DNA from: B1 sp044370475
GTDB lineage: Bacteria; Bacteroidota; Bacteroidia; UKL13-3
Length of the DNA: 23,345 nucleotides
Assembly (NCBI GenBank): GCA_044370475.1
Contig: JBILVK010000043.1
Location: 1-23,345 of the forward strand
Direction of reading: 5' to 3'
Below the pieces are notes generated by a model that saw only the letters and a list, made by a program, of their open reading frames with translations, ran no database searches and was not told the DNA's origin. Position 1 is the stretch's first letter. Every line of letters starts with the position of its first letter. Positions 1 through 9,306 of this stretch are shown here, in pieces. The translations under genes and the position numbers were made by a program.

Positions 1-1
1 T

Positions 2-3000
2 AATACAATTAATAACTGCAGGATTTCAGGAAAATCAATCTCCACCTCCTCTGGTGTTATTAACTTTTTAGGCACTAATAAACCCATTGGAAACAACAAT
101 AATTCTATTTATTACTGCAGCATTAAAGACTCTGCAGGCACTCCAATTTATGGCATTTATTCTTCTGGCAATACCACTTACGGAAACAATTTTAACACCC
201 TTTATGGGAACAAATTTTCCAATTATTATAATGGTTCGAACCTAACCTATGGCATCAATTTAAGTGCGGGAAATGACTCATGGTTTATTGGTTCTAACCA
301 CTTCTTTCAAACTGCATCTAGGTCAATTTCCACCAATACAGCTGGCGCCATTTACATTTCTAGTGGCTCCTCCTACGCCATTTATGGAAACTTTTTTGGA
401 GGAAGTACAGAAAACTGCGGTGGCACACCCTACACATTGCTAGGTAGTGGCTTTGTATCTATGGTTAACCTGAACCTAAGTACCGCTAGTACTTGCGTGG
501 TTCAGTCGAATACCTTCCAGAATTTTTATTTCCAACTAACAGGAAATTTACATCACCTAATTAACTTGGGAAATGGTGCTTTTAATGTTGCGGGCAATAC
601 CATTGGAAACGATTTCTCAAATAGCAATATCCGCTTTTCGAGTACAGGGACCAATATTACTTTTTCACCCATCAATTTAACCGATGGCACCTCCTATGGA
701 GATATTGCCATAGAATTTAATTCCATAGGTAGCATATCTATATCTGGAACAGGAAGCGTTAACTTTAGGGGAATCAATGTAACTTTGGCTGTACCCTCCT
801 TAAAAATCTCCTCAAATACCATTGGAAGCTTAAGCACTTCAAAGAGCATTGTTGATTCTACCTCCTGCAATTTGTACGGAATACTAGGTCCGCTTACAGC
901 CTCAGAAAACACCATAGAAAACAATACCATTTCAAATCTATCTACTACCAACACGTCAGGTGCTACGCGTGTTTGCGGAATATATATTGTTTCCAGTGGT
1001 TCCTTTAGGGTAATTGGAAACACCATTAATAAATTATATTCCAATAGCACCAGCACTGGCTCAAATACAAGTGCAGCCCTAATTGGAATTATGCATAATT
1101 CTTCTGGCTTAGACCAGGTTTGTAAAGACAATAAAGTATCTGAGTTAATAGGAGAAAACACAGCCAGCTTAACCAACCTTTATGCCTATGGTATTTTCTT
1201 TTCTGGCTCTAATGCAGGAACAAATATTTTAGCCAATAACTACATCTATTGCCTTCAATCTAACAATATAGGAAACGCTACTATCTATGGCTTATTTAAT
1301 GGGAATAGCGGCGCCATGGTTTATAATAACCGAGTTAGATTAGGAGTAGATATTAATGGAAACTCTATTAACAAAAATCATCAATTTATAGGTATACACG
1401 ATCAAAATAATTCCAATTCCTATTACCACAATAGCATTTATATTACTGGAAATACAGGCACTTTGGGCACTGCAAATTCTTATGCATTCCTAAATTTTGC
1501 CATTACCACCGGAACGCGATTAATAGCTAACAATATTTTTTCAAATCAACGCACCAATACCATAGGCACCGCATCTGCTGCGCATTATGGAATTTTTCTT
1601 AGCACCAACGTTTTAACCGGTTTAACTTTAGACAATAACATTTATTATGCGCCAGGAATGGGTGGAATCCTTGGAAGATACAATGCAGTAGATTATGTGC
1701 AAATGGACCTTTGGAGGTCGGTTACTTTTAGCGACTATAACTCTGGATATGGCAATCCAAATTTTAGCATGCCCAATAACACCAACTCAGAGTTAAAGAT
1801 ACAAAGTCCAACACCTGCCGAAAGAGCTGGAAGATATTTAGATGAGGTAGACTTAGACACAGATTTTGAGGGCGATTTGCGCGCAAATTATACGCCCAAT
1901 GATATAGGAGCCGATGCAGGAAATTATACTCCCACCGACATTTTTCCTCCAAGCATCATTTATACGCCCATTACCAATACAGCCTCAACCATAAATAGAA
2001 CCCTAATTGCCAATATTATCGACTCTAGCTCAGGAATAAATATTTCTGGGGTGCTGCAACCTAGAATATGGTATAGAAGATCATTCCCTACTGTTACACC
2101 TTGGGTGAGTTCTATTGGGGTGCTAACTTCTGGCGGACAAAAAAACGGGACATGGACCTTTACCATAGATTACTCTTTAATTGGAACACCTGCTTCGTTT
2201 GGACATAGGTATCAATATTATGTGGTTGCACAAGATTCTGCTACGGTACCTAATATTTCTATTAATCCACTTGCGGGTGCTAGTCACACCAATGTAAACA
2301 ATCAAGTTACGGCTCCAAGCGTGCCATCTACTTATGCTATCGTTATCAATTTACCTACCACTATGAGTGTTGGTTCAGGCCAATCTTATACTACGCTAAC
2401 GGGTAATGGCGGATTATTTGAAGCCATTAATGCTGGAGCTCTGGCTGGAAATACAACCGCTACCATTGTTTCTAATATTACAGAACCTGGAATAGTTGCC
2501 TTAACAAATGTAGGTATGGGTGGAAATAAATTATTGATTAAGCCAGACAATAATTCGAGGGTTTTAACGGGCTCCTTAACCACCGCAGCGGCAAGTCTTA
2601 TTTTTTTAAATGGAGCATGTGGGGTAACCTTTGATGGTGGTGCAAATAGGAACTTAACCATTCGCAATTCAATTGGAAGCGTAACCAATGCCACCACCAC
2701 CATTACCATCAGAATAAACAACGGTAAAAACGACACCATTCGCAATTGCATCATTGAAGGAAATCAAGGCAATACTTCTTACCCCGTAATTTATATCATC
2801 ACCTCATCTGGAACAGCTAGCTCAAGCGAAATTTACATTAAGAACAACCTTATAAGAGGAACCAATAATGATACCGCACAAGGTCCGGTTTCTTCTATCA
2901 TCCTAAATTCATCTACAGGAAATTTGAGCAACTCTACCATATGTGGCAATGAAATTTATGATTTTAAAAGCTATGGGGTATACATTGCAAATGCAGGCAA

Positions 3001-6000
3001 CAATATTACCATTGGAGATGCCACAGATTCATTAAATGGAAACAAGTTTTATCAAAGGGCAGTAAGAGGAACTCAATTTGCGGTAATTATTACCTCGGGA
3101 AGCGGACATATCATTGCTAATAATTCCTTTTATAATTACCCTGGAGTGCGGCATACCAGTGTAGGTTATGGGATTTATATCAGCAACAATGTAAACAATG
3201 TGAAAATTCTCAAGAACTCCTTTGGTGGTTCCTCGCCAACAAGAGGAGGCAGTGCTTATTGGGTTAATACTACGTACTATGGAATCTTATTTTCTGGCGG
3301 AAACATTTCTACCTCGTATATTGAAAATAACAAGATGGCAAATTTTTATATCACTGGAACCAATTTATTTAACGGCATATATATTGGTTCAGGAAAAGTG
3401 AATTTAAAAAACAATGTCATTGGAGGAAAATCTAATGGAGGCAATGCAAGTGATACCATTTATAGTGCCTTTAATTTCACAGGAGTTAGAATCATTTCTA
3501 CCTCTCCTACCCTCTTTGAAAACAACATCATAAGTGATATTAGAAATTATGGCAATGGTTATTCTGTTGGATTAAGTATGGAGGCCGGAGTATGCAATAT
3601 TAAAAACAATATTATAAGTCACCTTACTGCATTTAACACCACCTTAACCAATGTTGACTATGCTTGCACAGGTATTAGAATTAGCACAGCTACTTCTGGC
3701 AATAACATTGAAAATAATTTAATTTATAACCTCAGAAATGAAGGAATTGCCAATGCTACTTCTGTAACAGGAATTGCCATTATGGGCAACTTAACCAACA
3801 ACACTGTTCATAGAAATAGGATATATAATTTAGAAACAAAAAACACCTTATCTGGCACCAACAGTCCAATCATTAGAGGAATTTACGGAGGTGCAAGATC
3901 CAATACCACCTATGCCAACAACCAGGTGAGTATTACCAACAATATTGCTGGCACCATGCCCATCATAAGAGGAATAGAGGCTAACAATACAGGTGCTTCT
4001 AATCAATATTATCACAATACCATTTATATTGGCGGAGTATCTTATGGCGTAAATAATTCTACAGCCTTTTACCGCAACACCTCTGGAACCACTGCTGCAT
4101 ACGATGTAGTGAACAATATATTTTACAATGAAAGATCTGGTGGCGGAAAACATTTTTCTTTATCTGCCAACTCCGTTTCCAACTTTAATCAAGATAACAA
4201 TTTGTATGTTACCTTGGTTTTAAATGCAGCTGTTGAATATCCCATAAATACCAGCAAAAGTCTCAACGATTGGAATACAGTAACTGGCAACCCAAGTGGA
4301 AATTTATTTAACACCAATACTGAACTAAACTCAACACAATTTTTCCCCTTCAAAAATGTAGGCAATCTCGCTAGCAACTCATGCCGCATTTCGGATAATG
4401 GAGCTTATACACCCATTACCACAGACTATTCAAATATATCAAGAGGAAACCCCGCAGACATAGGCTCCGTAGATTTTACAAGTGCCATTGGCAAACCCAC
4501 CATCACTTCACAACCGAGTAACAAAAACGTAAGCTGTAGTCCGCCCAACGTTAAATTTGGACTTGCAGCAACAGGCTTTGGCTTGGTATTTCAATGGCAA
4601 GAAAACAGAGGCAATGGCTGGCTGAACCTAAGCAATGGTGGAATTTATGCAGGAACTAATTTAGACACCTTAACCCTAGTTAATCCAAACTCAGATTTAA
4701 ACGGCTATCAATATAGGTGCAAAATAAAAGGCACATGTTTGCCTGCAGATTCATCCAATATTGTTACCCTAACAGTAAGCAATACCAGCACTTGGCTTGG
4801 CACTGTGAGCACTGCTTGGGGACTTGGGGCCAACTGGAGTTGCGGCACTGAACCAACCATTTCTACAGATGCCATTATCAACAATGTAAGCAACCTACCC
4901 ATTATTAGTGATGCCAATAGGGTTTGCCATAATCTAACTATAGGCACCGCAGCAAGTCTTACGCTTAACAATGCAAATTCAGAGCTTTCTTTATATGGAG
5001 CCATGAACTTAACAGGCGCTATCAATACCACCCAAGGAAGAATCATCTTTGCGGGCAATAAGCCTCAAATAATGCCAGGCTTAAACTATAACCACGTAAG
5101 CATTAACAATGATTCTGATGTTACCCTTGCAACACACGCAAGCATCCTAGGCAATCTTCATTTTACCCAAGGAAATTTGCTTTTAGATAAGTACAAATTA
5201 AGCCTGTTGGGCAATACCTCTACCATTACCGGTGCAGCCTCTAATGGTAAGTACATCATAACAAATGACACGGGAGCGCTGCGCATTCAAAACATTGGAA
5301 CAGGCGCGCGCACAGGCTTAGTGGAGTTTCCAATTGGAGCCACACAGAGTTCTTATACCCCAATTTCCATCAACAATACAGGTACCGCAGATCATTTCGA
5401 TGCAAGGGTTATCAACCAAGTTTATCCAAATTATACGGCTAACGCAAGTCCGCAAGGCACAGCAATTGCTAGCAATGTGGTAAACAAAACTTGGGTGGTA
5501 AAAGAAGCAGTGATTGGTGGTTCCAATGCACAAGTACAAATTCAATGGAATGTAGCCGATGAAGTAATAGGCTTTAACCGTTTGGCAAGTTATGTTTCTA
5601 GGTATAATAATGGAGTTTGGAATCCAGCTACAGCCAGCGCCTCCCTAGGCAGCAACCCATACACACAAATACGCAATGGAGTAGATTCATTCTCAATTTT
5701 TGGCATAGGTAGCGGGGGCATGTTGCCTGTTCAATTAACACAAATATCTGCCCAATTAGAAGAAAAAAACGCATGGGTTTTATGGCAAACTGCCTCAGAA
5801 ATAAACAGCAGTCATTTTGAGATTGAACGCTCTTTAGATGCACAAAATTTCGAAACCATAGGCAGCGTTAAAGCCGCCACCAATAGCCAAACCATAGAAC
5901 GCTATGCGTTTCAAGATGCAGGTGTTGCTGATAAATTTGTTGGTTCAGACCGAATCTATTACAGACTTAAAATGCACGACCAAGATGGGCAATTTGAATA

Positions 6001-6289
6001 CTCAAAAACGGTGTTTGTTTACTTAAACCCAGAGAGCGCTGCGGTGCAAATTCAACCTAATCCTTTTCATGAAGAATTGAGCATAAATTACCAAGCCACC
6101 GCAGAAGAAAATGTAACCATTGAGGTAAGAGATCTCTTTGGCAAGGTGGTTTTTTCTAAACAATATACAGCAGAAATAGGTAGCAATATTTTCGGTCTGA
6201 ACCAAAACATGGTTGCGATTCCTGGCCTCTATATTTTATCTGTTAATAACGGACAAAATTGTAGGGTATTTAAAATCTTGAAAAAATAA
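2..6289 (+). CDS. Giant secreted beta-helix protein with T9SS sorting domain (5' end outside window)
   Basis: The frame is open from base 2, well before the first in-window ATG at 437, so the gene starts left of the window; about 2095 codons are visible. Residues 1 to about 645 are rich in N-N-x-I/G-N-x-I turns typical of a right-handed parallel beta-helix. A beta-sandwich-like linker follows (about 648-790), then a second beta-helix opening with YTTLTGNGGLFEAINA (about 795-1490). Next come an Ig-like domain (about 1500-1596; FQWQ and YQYRCK with paired cysteines), a WLGTVSTAWGLGANW segment common in Bacteroidota surface proteins, a fibronectin-like segment, and a C-terminal sorting domain starting IQPNPFHEELSI and ending RVFKILKK. 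Such proteins are exported by Sec and then T9SS and attached to the cell surface or released; adhesion or glycan binding is possible but not shown. It carries three copies of the dispersed motif (233, 5942, 6194). Confidence 0.93.
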   Translation, partial: NTINNCRISGKSISTSSGVINFLGTNKPIGNNNNSIYYCSIKDSAGTPIYGIYSSGNTTYGNNFNTLYGNKFSNYYNGSNLTYGINLSAGNDSWFIGSNHFFQTASRSISTNTAGAIYISSGSSYAIYGNFFGGSTENCGGTPYTLLGSGFVSMVNLNLSTASTCVVQSNTFQNFYFQLTGNLHHLINLGNGAFNVAGNTIGNDFSNSNIRFSSTGTNITFSPINLTDGTSYGDIAIEFNSIGSISISGTGSVNFRGINVTLAVPSLKISSNTIGSLSTSKSIVDSTSCNLYGILGPLTASENTIENNTISNLSTTNTSGATRVCGIYIVSSGSFRVIGNTINKLYSNSTSTGSNTSAALIGIMHNSSGLDQVCKDNKVSELIGENTASLTNLYAYGIFFSGSNAGTNILANNYIYCLQSNNIGNATIYGLFNGNSGAMVYNNRVRLGVDINGNSINKNHQFIGIHDQNNSNSYYHNSIYITGNTGTLGTANSYAFLNFAITTGTRLIANNIFSNQRTNTIGTASAAHYGIFLSTNVLTGLTLDNNIYYAPGMGGILGRYNAVDYVQMDLWRSVTFSDYNSGYGNPNFSMPNNTNSELKIQSPTPAERAGRYLDEVDLDTDFEGDLRANYTPNDIGADAGNYTPTDIFPPSIIYTPITNTASTINRTLIANIIDSSSGINISGVLQPRIWYRRSFPTVTPWVSSIGVLTSGGQKNGTWTFTIDYSLIGTPASFGHRYQYYVVAQDSATVPNISINPLAGASHTNVNNQVTAPSVPSTYAIVINLPTTMSVGSGQSYTTLTGNGGLFEAINAGALAGNTTATIVSNITEPGIVALTNVGMGGNKLLIKPDNNSRVLTGSLTTAAASLIFLNGACGVTFDGGANRNLTIRNSIGSVTNATTTITIRINNGKNDTIRNCIIEGNQGNTSYPVIYIITSSGTASSSEIYIKNNLIRGTNNDTAQGPVSSIILNSSTGNLSNSTICGNEIYDFKSYGVYIANAGNNITIGDATDSLNGNKFYQRAVRGTQFAVIITSGSGHIIANNSFYNYPGVRHTSVGYGIYISNNVNNVKILKNSFGGSSPTRGGSAYWVNTTYYGILFSGGNISTSYIENNKMANFYITGTNLFNGIYIGSGKVNLKNNVIGGKSNGGNASDTIYSAFNFTGVRIISTSPTLFENNIISDIRNYGNGYSVGLSMEAGVCNIKNNIISHLTAFNTTLTNVDYACTGIRISTATSGNNIENNLIYNLRNEGIANATSVTGIAIMGNLTNNTVHRNRIYNLETKNTLSGTNSPIIRGIYGGARSNTTYANNQVSITNNIAGTMPIIRGIEANNTGASNQYYHNTIYIGGVSYGVNNSTAFYRNTSGTTAAYDVVNNIFYNERSGGGKHFSLSANSVSNFNQDNNLYVTLVLNAAVEYPINTSKSLNDWNTVTGNPSGNLFNTNTELNSTQFFPFKNVGNLASNSCRISDNGAYTPITTDYSNISRGNPADIGSVDFTSAIGKPTITSQPSNKNVSCSPPNVKFGLAATGFGLVFQWQENRGNGWLNLSNGGIYAGTNLDTLTLVNPNSDLNGYQYRCKIKGTCLPADSSNIVTLTVSNTSTWLGTVSTAWGLGANWSCGTEPTISTDAIINNVSNLPIISDANRVCHNLTIGTAASLTLNNANSELSLYGAMNLTGAINTTQGRIIFAGNKPQIMPGLNYNHVSINNDSDVTLATHASILGNLHFTQGNLLLDKYKLSLLGNTSTITGAASNGKYIITNDTGALRIQNIGTGARTGLVEFPIGATQSSYTPISINNTGTADHFDARVINQVYPNYTANASPQGTAIASNVVNKTWVVKEAVIGGSNAQVQIQWNVADEVIGFNRLASYVSRYNNGVWNPATASASLGSNPYTQIRNGVDSFSIFGIGSGGMLPVQLTQISAQLEEKNAWVLWQTASEINSSHFEIERSLDAQNFETIGSVKAATNSQTIERYAFQDAGVADKFVGSDRIYYRLKMHDQDGQFEYSKTVFVYLNPESAAVQIQPNPFHEELSINYQATAEENVTIEVRDLFGKVVFSKQYTAEIGSNIFGLNQNMVAIPGLYILSVNNGQNCRVFKILKK

Positions 6290-6337
6290 ATTTGGAATTC
6301 TGCTTTCATTTAGTATTTTTATTTTAAATTAATACTT

Positions 6338-6586
6338 ATGGAAAATACTGAAACACAGACTTTAGAAAACACTTCTGACGAAAGTATGTTGGAGCCTAAT
6401 AGCTCACAACGCAGAACTCAAAAGGGTTTTACCATTACACTTTGGGGTGCAGCGGTATTGCTATTGGCATGCTTAACCAATATGTTTTTGCCAACAGATT
6501 CATATATGTATGAGCTTGCTTTATACGGACCAACAAGCATTGGTGCAAGCATGGTGATTTACGGATTCTACTGCGTTTTTGAATAG
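6338..6586 (+). CDS. Small two-helix membrane protein, unknown function
   Basis: This 82-residue protein begins 48 bases after the preceding stop. Residues 1-28 are polar and charged (Glu/Thr/Ser-rich, then RRTQK). Two hydrophobic segments follow, TLWGAAVLLLACLTNMFL (about 33-50) and YGPTSIGASMVIYGFYCVF (about 63-81), predicting a hairpin in the inner membrane with a cytoplasmic N-terminus by the positive-inside rule. No Shine-Dalgarno is visible, as is usual in Bacteroidota. The protein resembles many small conserved Bacteroidota proteins of no known role; I cannot assign a function. The stop codon is followed at once by the 10-bp palindrome ggagtactcc (6587-6596), which has no T tract. The next gene converges on it from the other strand. 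Confidence 0.7.
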   Translation: MENTETQTLENTSDESMLEPNSSQRRTQKGFTITLWGAAVLLLACLTNMFLPTDSYMYELALYGPTSIGASMVIYGFYCVFE

Positions 6587-6622
6587 GGAGTACTCCTACA
6601 ATTATTTAGGTTTGTTAAAGGT

Positions 6623-7900
6623 TTAACTCAACCAACTTAGCAATACCTTATCAATGCGGTTGCCATCTAAATCCATTATTTCTATCACAATATTTTCATG
6701 ATACAACTTCTGTCCCACCTTGGGCATAGATTCCATTTTGTATAAAATAAAGCCAGAAATGGTGGTGTAAGTGGAGAGATTATCTTCTATAATTTCTTGT
6801 TGAAAATATTGGTTCAGCTCGTATATAAGCGTTCTGCCATCTATTAAAAAACTGCCATCGTCGCGCCTCACAATATACAACTCATCAGACTCATCCGCCT
6901 CAGGCAAATCGCCCACAATAGCCTCTGTTAAATCGTGCAAAGTTACCACACCTTTGGTGCTTCCAAACTCATCCATTACAATGGCAATGTATTGCTTCTT
7001 CGACTTAAATATATTGAGAATTCTAAAGGCAGGGGTGTTCTCAAAAATAACAATTGGTTCAAGCATAATATCTTGTAGCTTAAAATCCTTTTGCTTGTAA
7101 TTTTCTAAAAAACTCTTGATGTGAATCACCCCAATAATATTGTCTTGAGAACCATCACCCACAATAAATTTGGAGTGACCACTTTCCTTTAACTGGGCAT
7201 TAATTGCTTCCAAAGAATCGCGCAAATCTATCCACTCTACCATACTTACATGCGTCATGAGCGACTTTGCTGTTTGGTCGGTAAAGCTAAAAAGATTATG
7301 GTGTACCTCAGTTTCCTCCTTCTCTAAAACCCCTTGTTTGCCAGCAGATTTGAGCATAAACCGCAACTCATCTTCACTCACTTTTTCGGAAGCATTTGCC
7401 TGCACTCCAAACACTTTTAAAATCATAGAAGTAGAAAAAGACAATAACCAAACAAAAGGATAAGTAAGCATGGTAAAATACCTAATAATTGGCACGCTAA
7501 ACAAAGCAATGCGCTCAGAGTTATTCATAGCAATGGTTTTAGGAACCAACTCGCCAATCACAATAGAAAAATAAGTGATGCTTCCAATAACGGTGATAAG
7601 CGCCAAAGTATGATGATGTGGCTCCAAAAAGTTAAATTGAGATAAGACCCGCTCCAAATCATCTGTAAGCATGGCCCCGCCATAAGCACCAGAAACAATG
7701 CCAATTAAGGTGATACCCACTTGCACCGAAGAAAGAAAATTCTCTGGATTGTCTAACAATTTTAGCACCACCTTTGCCCTATGATTCCCCTGTGCAGCCA
7801 AGTGCTCCATCCTGCCTTTTTTAACAGAGACCAAGGCTATTTCGGATAAGGCAAAAAAACCATTTAAAAGGGTTAAAATAAATATTATAATTATCTCCAT
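6623..7900 (-). CDS. CNNM/CBS/CorC-type membrane protein (hemolysin-related, putative divalent cation transport)
   Basis: The 425-residue protein has the full architecture of the HlyC/CorC (TlyC/YtfL-like) family. A CNNM (DUF21) membrane domain with about four hydrophobic segments fills residues 1 to about 165, with family-typical stretches NGFFALSEIALVSVKKGR and IGELVPKTIA. A tandem CBS pair follows at about 200-335 (MTHVSMVEWIDL, then IAIVMDEFGSTKGVVTLHDL), and the CorC_HlyC C-terminal domain at about 345-425 (DGSFLIDGR, DKVLLSWL). Proteins of this family act in the inner membrane and are linked to magnesium or cobalt efflux; 'hemolysin' is historical. In Bacteroidota a paralogue is the gliding protein GldE, but no gliding genes are next to this one, so the general name is safer. 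The start gives an immediately hydrophobic N-terminus. It is transcribed towards the small membrane gene and away from the barrel gene. Confidence 0.92.
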   Translation of the reverse strand: MEIIIIFILTLLNGFFALSEIALVSVKKGRMEHLAAQGNHRAKVVLKLLDNPENFLSSVQVGITLIGIVSGAYGGAMLTDDLERVLSQFNFLEPHHHTLALITVIGSITYFSIVIGELVPKTIAMNNSERIALFSVPIIRYFTMLTYPFVWLLSFSTSMILKVFGVQANASEKVSEDELRFMLKSAGKQGVLEKEETEVHHNLFSFTDQTAKSLMTHVSMVEWIDLRDSLEAINAQLKESGHSKFIVGDGSQDNIIGVIHIKSFLENYKQKDFKLQDIMLEPIVIFENTPAFRILNIFKSKKQYIAIVMDEFGSTKGVVTLHDLTEAIVGDLPEADESDELYIVRRDDGSFLIDGRTLIYELNQYFQQEIIEDNLSTYTTISGFILYKMESMPKVGQKLYHENIVIEIMDLDGNRIDKVLLSWLS

Positions 7901-7986
7901 GTTACAAGTTTGTTTGAATCTTGCGCCAAAAATTAAGAGCGCAAATTTTCAAACACCGCAAATTTCGCCCTTTTAAAACTAGCATT

Positions 7987-7994
7987 CAAATATA
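7987..7994 (-). promoter_or_regulatory. Possible -7 box for the CNNM/CBS gene
   Basis: Read on the minus strand this is TATATTTG, an exact match to the Bacteroidota -7 consensus TAnnTTTG. It lies about 86 bases upstream of the start codon at 7900. No TTG at the expected -33 spacing is obvious, so support is limited to the -7 box. The rest of the 308-base divergent interval (7901-8208) shows no gene, no strong repeat, and no convincing promoter for the rightward gene. Confidence 0.3.
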
Positions 7995-8208
7995 TTTATC
8001 TTGTAAAGTATGACACAGGTCATAATAAATCCCTATTATTTCACCTAAACTTGTAGGGTACAAGAAACTAGAACAGTAATCCTCATACTTAAATGAAGCA
8101 AGTTTCATCACCGCAAATTCAGCAGGTTTATGAACTTATTCCATTAAATAAATTGGGTTAACACAAGATTCTCAGCCCTAGTTCGTTACTTGTGCAAATG
8201 ATATAGTT

Positions 8209-8898
8209 ATGAAAAAGCTGCAAATGATTCTGTTCTGCAGCCTATTAACAAGTATACCCCCTTTTGTTTATGGTCAGAGTGCGTTAAGTCCGTGGGCAAT
8301 TACCCTGCATGGTGGAATTAGCGAATACAAAGGCGATATGGGCAATGGATTTTTGCAGTTTAATTTACAACCCACAAGCTTTTACGACCTAGATAAGGTA
8401 CTCATCCAAGAAAATCAACCCGGCATTTCAGGACTTTCAATTACCAGATACCTCAATCAAAATTGGGACCTTTCCTTCTCCTATTTACATGGCGAATGGG
8501 GCTATTATACCATAGATAAAAGTCGGTTTTTCTTTAAAAAACTTAACTACTACGATGCCACCCTTCGCTACAAAATTCCTTTCCTGCAAAGTCAACAATT
8601 AAGTCCATACCTCTGCGCCGGTTTTGCCTTTAGAACCCTAGGTTCATCACCCTATAAATTAGACCTAAGCATACCTGTTGGATTAGGACTCAATTGGCAA
8701 TTAACAGAAGGAATTGTGCTAAATTTCCAAAGCAATATTGGCCTAACAAATAATGATTTAATAGACGGTCTGAACCAAAACAACGCGCCAAAAAACGACC
8801 TCTATTGGAACCATACCGTTGGAATTGGTTTCCTACCATTTAGCATGAATAAATCGGCTTTCTCCAAAAGCAAAAGAAGCAAATGCCCAAAGTTTTAA
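8209..8898 (+). CDS. Outer-membrane beta-barrel protein, OmpA-tail-less
   Basis: The 229-residue protein has a signal peptide (MKKLQMILFCSLLTSIPPFVYG, cleavage likely before QSALSP). The mature part shows alternating, aromatic-rich strands typical of an eight-stranded outer-membrane barrel: WAITLHGGISEYKGDMG, WDLSFSYLHGEWGYY, YYDATLRYKIPF, LSPYLCAGFAF, IPVGLGLNWQL, HTVGIGFLPF. The opening matches the barrel half of Bacteroidota OmpA-family proteins, which usually go on into calcium-binding TSP3 repeats and a peptidoglycan-binding OmpA domain. Here the protein stops at the last strand with a short basic tail (SKSKRSKCPKF). It could be a naturally short barrel or a product of tail loss. Codons GGT-CTG-AAC-CAA for GLNQ (8767) carry the dispersed motif. 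It is a monocistronic-looking gene with intervals of 300 bases or more on both sides. Confidence 0.8.
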   Translation: MKKLQMILFCSLLTSIPPFVYGQSALSPWAITLHGGISEYKGDMGNGFLQFNLQPTSFYDLDKVLIQENQPGISGLSITRYLNQNWDLSFSYLHGEWGYYTIDKSRFFFKKLNYYDATLRYKIPFLQSQQLSPYLCAGFAFRTLGSSPYKLDLSIPVGLGLNWQLTEGIVLNFQSNIGLTNNDLIDGLNQNNAPKNDLYWNHTVGIGFLPFSMNKSAFSKSKRSKCPKF

Positions 8899-8997
8899 GG
8901 TCTATTAAACCTTGCCTACTTCGTTTTAAATCCGCCTTAAGTTTCACCTATCAAAATTAGTCCTACATACCCACTTCGTTTTTCCTAGCAATTTGCT

Positions 8998-9013
8998 TCC
9001 CTATTTCTAGGGA
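8998..9013. terminator. Weak hairpin downstream of the barrel gene
   Basis: TCCCTA-TTTC-TAGGGA is a perfect 6-bp stem with a 4-base loop, followed by only three T residues. It lies 100 bases past the barrel gene's stop. A smaller imperfect stem (aaggt...acctt) overlaps the stop itself at 8897-8913. Either could end transcription, but neither has a proper T tract. Confidence 0.25.
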
Positions 9014-9024
9014 TTTAAGCCTAA

Positions 9025-9077
9025 ATTTTATTGTAACCAATATTTTTATACTATAATAATTTTATTGTAACCAATAT
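9025..9077. repeat. Pair of 19-bp direct repeats upstream of the type I export operon
   Basis: The 19-mer attttattgtaaccaatat occurs exactly at 9025-9043 and 9059-9077, a spacing of 34 bases (about three helical turns). Shortly after, at about 9088-9105, the sequence ttaccaattacaattta holds related half-sites in the opposite order. The pair lies about 230 bases before the ABC transporter start, inside the 408-base non-coding interval 8899-9306. The arrangement fits an operator for a dimeric regulator, though AT-rich chance duplication is possible. No gene is visible in the interval. Confidence 0.5.
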
Positions 9078-9233
9078 ATTTTACTTCAATTACCAATTAC
9101 AATTTAGGCTGGAGATTCAAGGTAGCTGCGAACTTAACAGATTTTGTTTCCAGAGGTACTCACCTGCACCCAAACAATTCTCCTATTTCGGTAGAAATTT
9201 CTAAATTACTGTGTAACACAAGTATTTTGGAGC

Positions 9234-9241
9234 TATTTTTG
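9234..9241 (+). promoter_or_regulatory. Possible -7 box for the type I export operon
   Basis: TATTTTTG matches the Bacteroidota -7 consensus TAnnTTTG exactly. It would place the transcript start near 9248 and give a leader of about 60 bases before the ATG at 9307. No clear TTG is seen at the -33 position. The 19-bp direct repeats lie about 160-210 bases further upstream. Confidence 0.35.
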
Positions 9242-9306
9242 CAGCAAAAGCCTAGGAAATTAAAGCCATTCAAAACAAATTAACATCAATTCTGTTTTAG
9301 CTACGT

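Noticed and set aside
437..439. ATG at 437 as the start of the giant beta-helix protein.
   Set aside because: The frame is open to the window edge and the upstream translation has the same Asn/Gly-rich beta-helix repeats; no signal peptide follows 437.
694..1176. Long minus-strand frame of 160 codons opposite the beta-helix gene, and similar antisense frames elsewhere.
   Set aside because: They are reverse shadows of genes with clear domain content and lack family resemblance, signal peptides or ribosome-binding sites.
6587..6596. Palindrome ggagtactcc right after the small membrane protein's stop, considered as a terminator.
   Set aside because: The stem is only 5 bp with no loop and no T tract follows on either strand.
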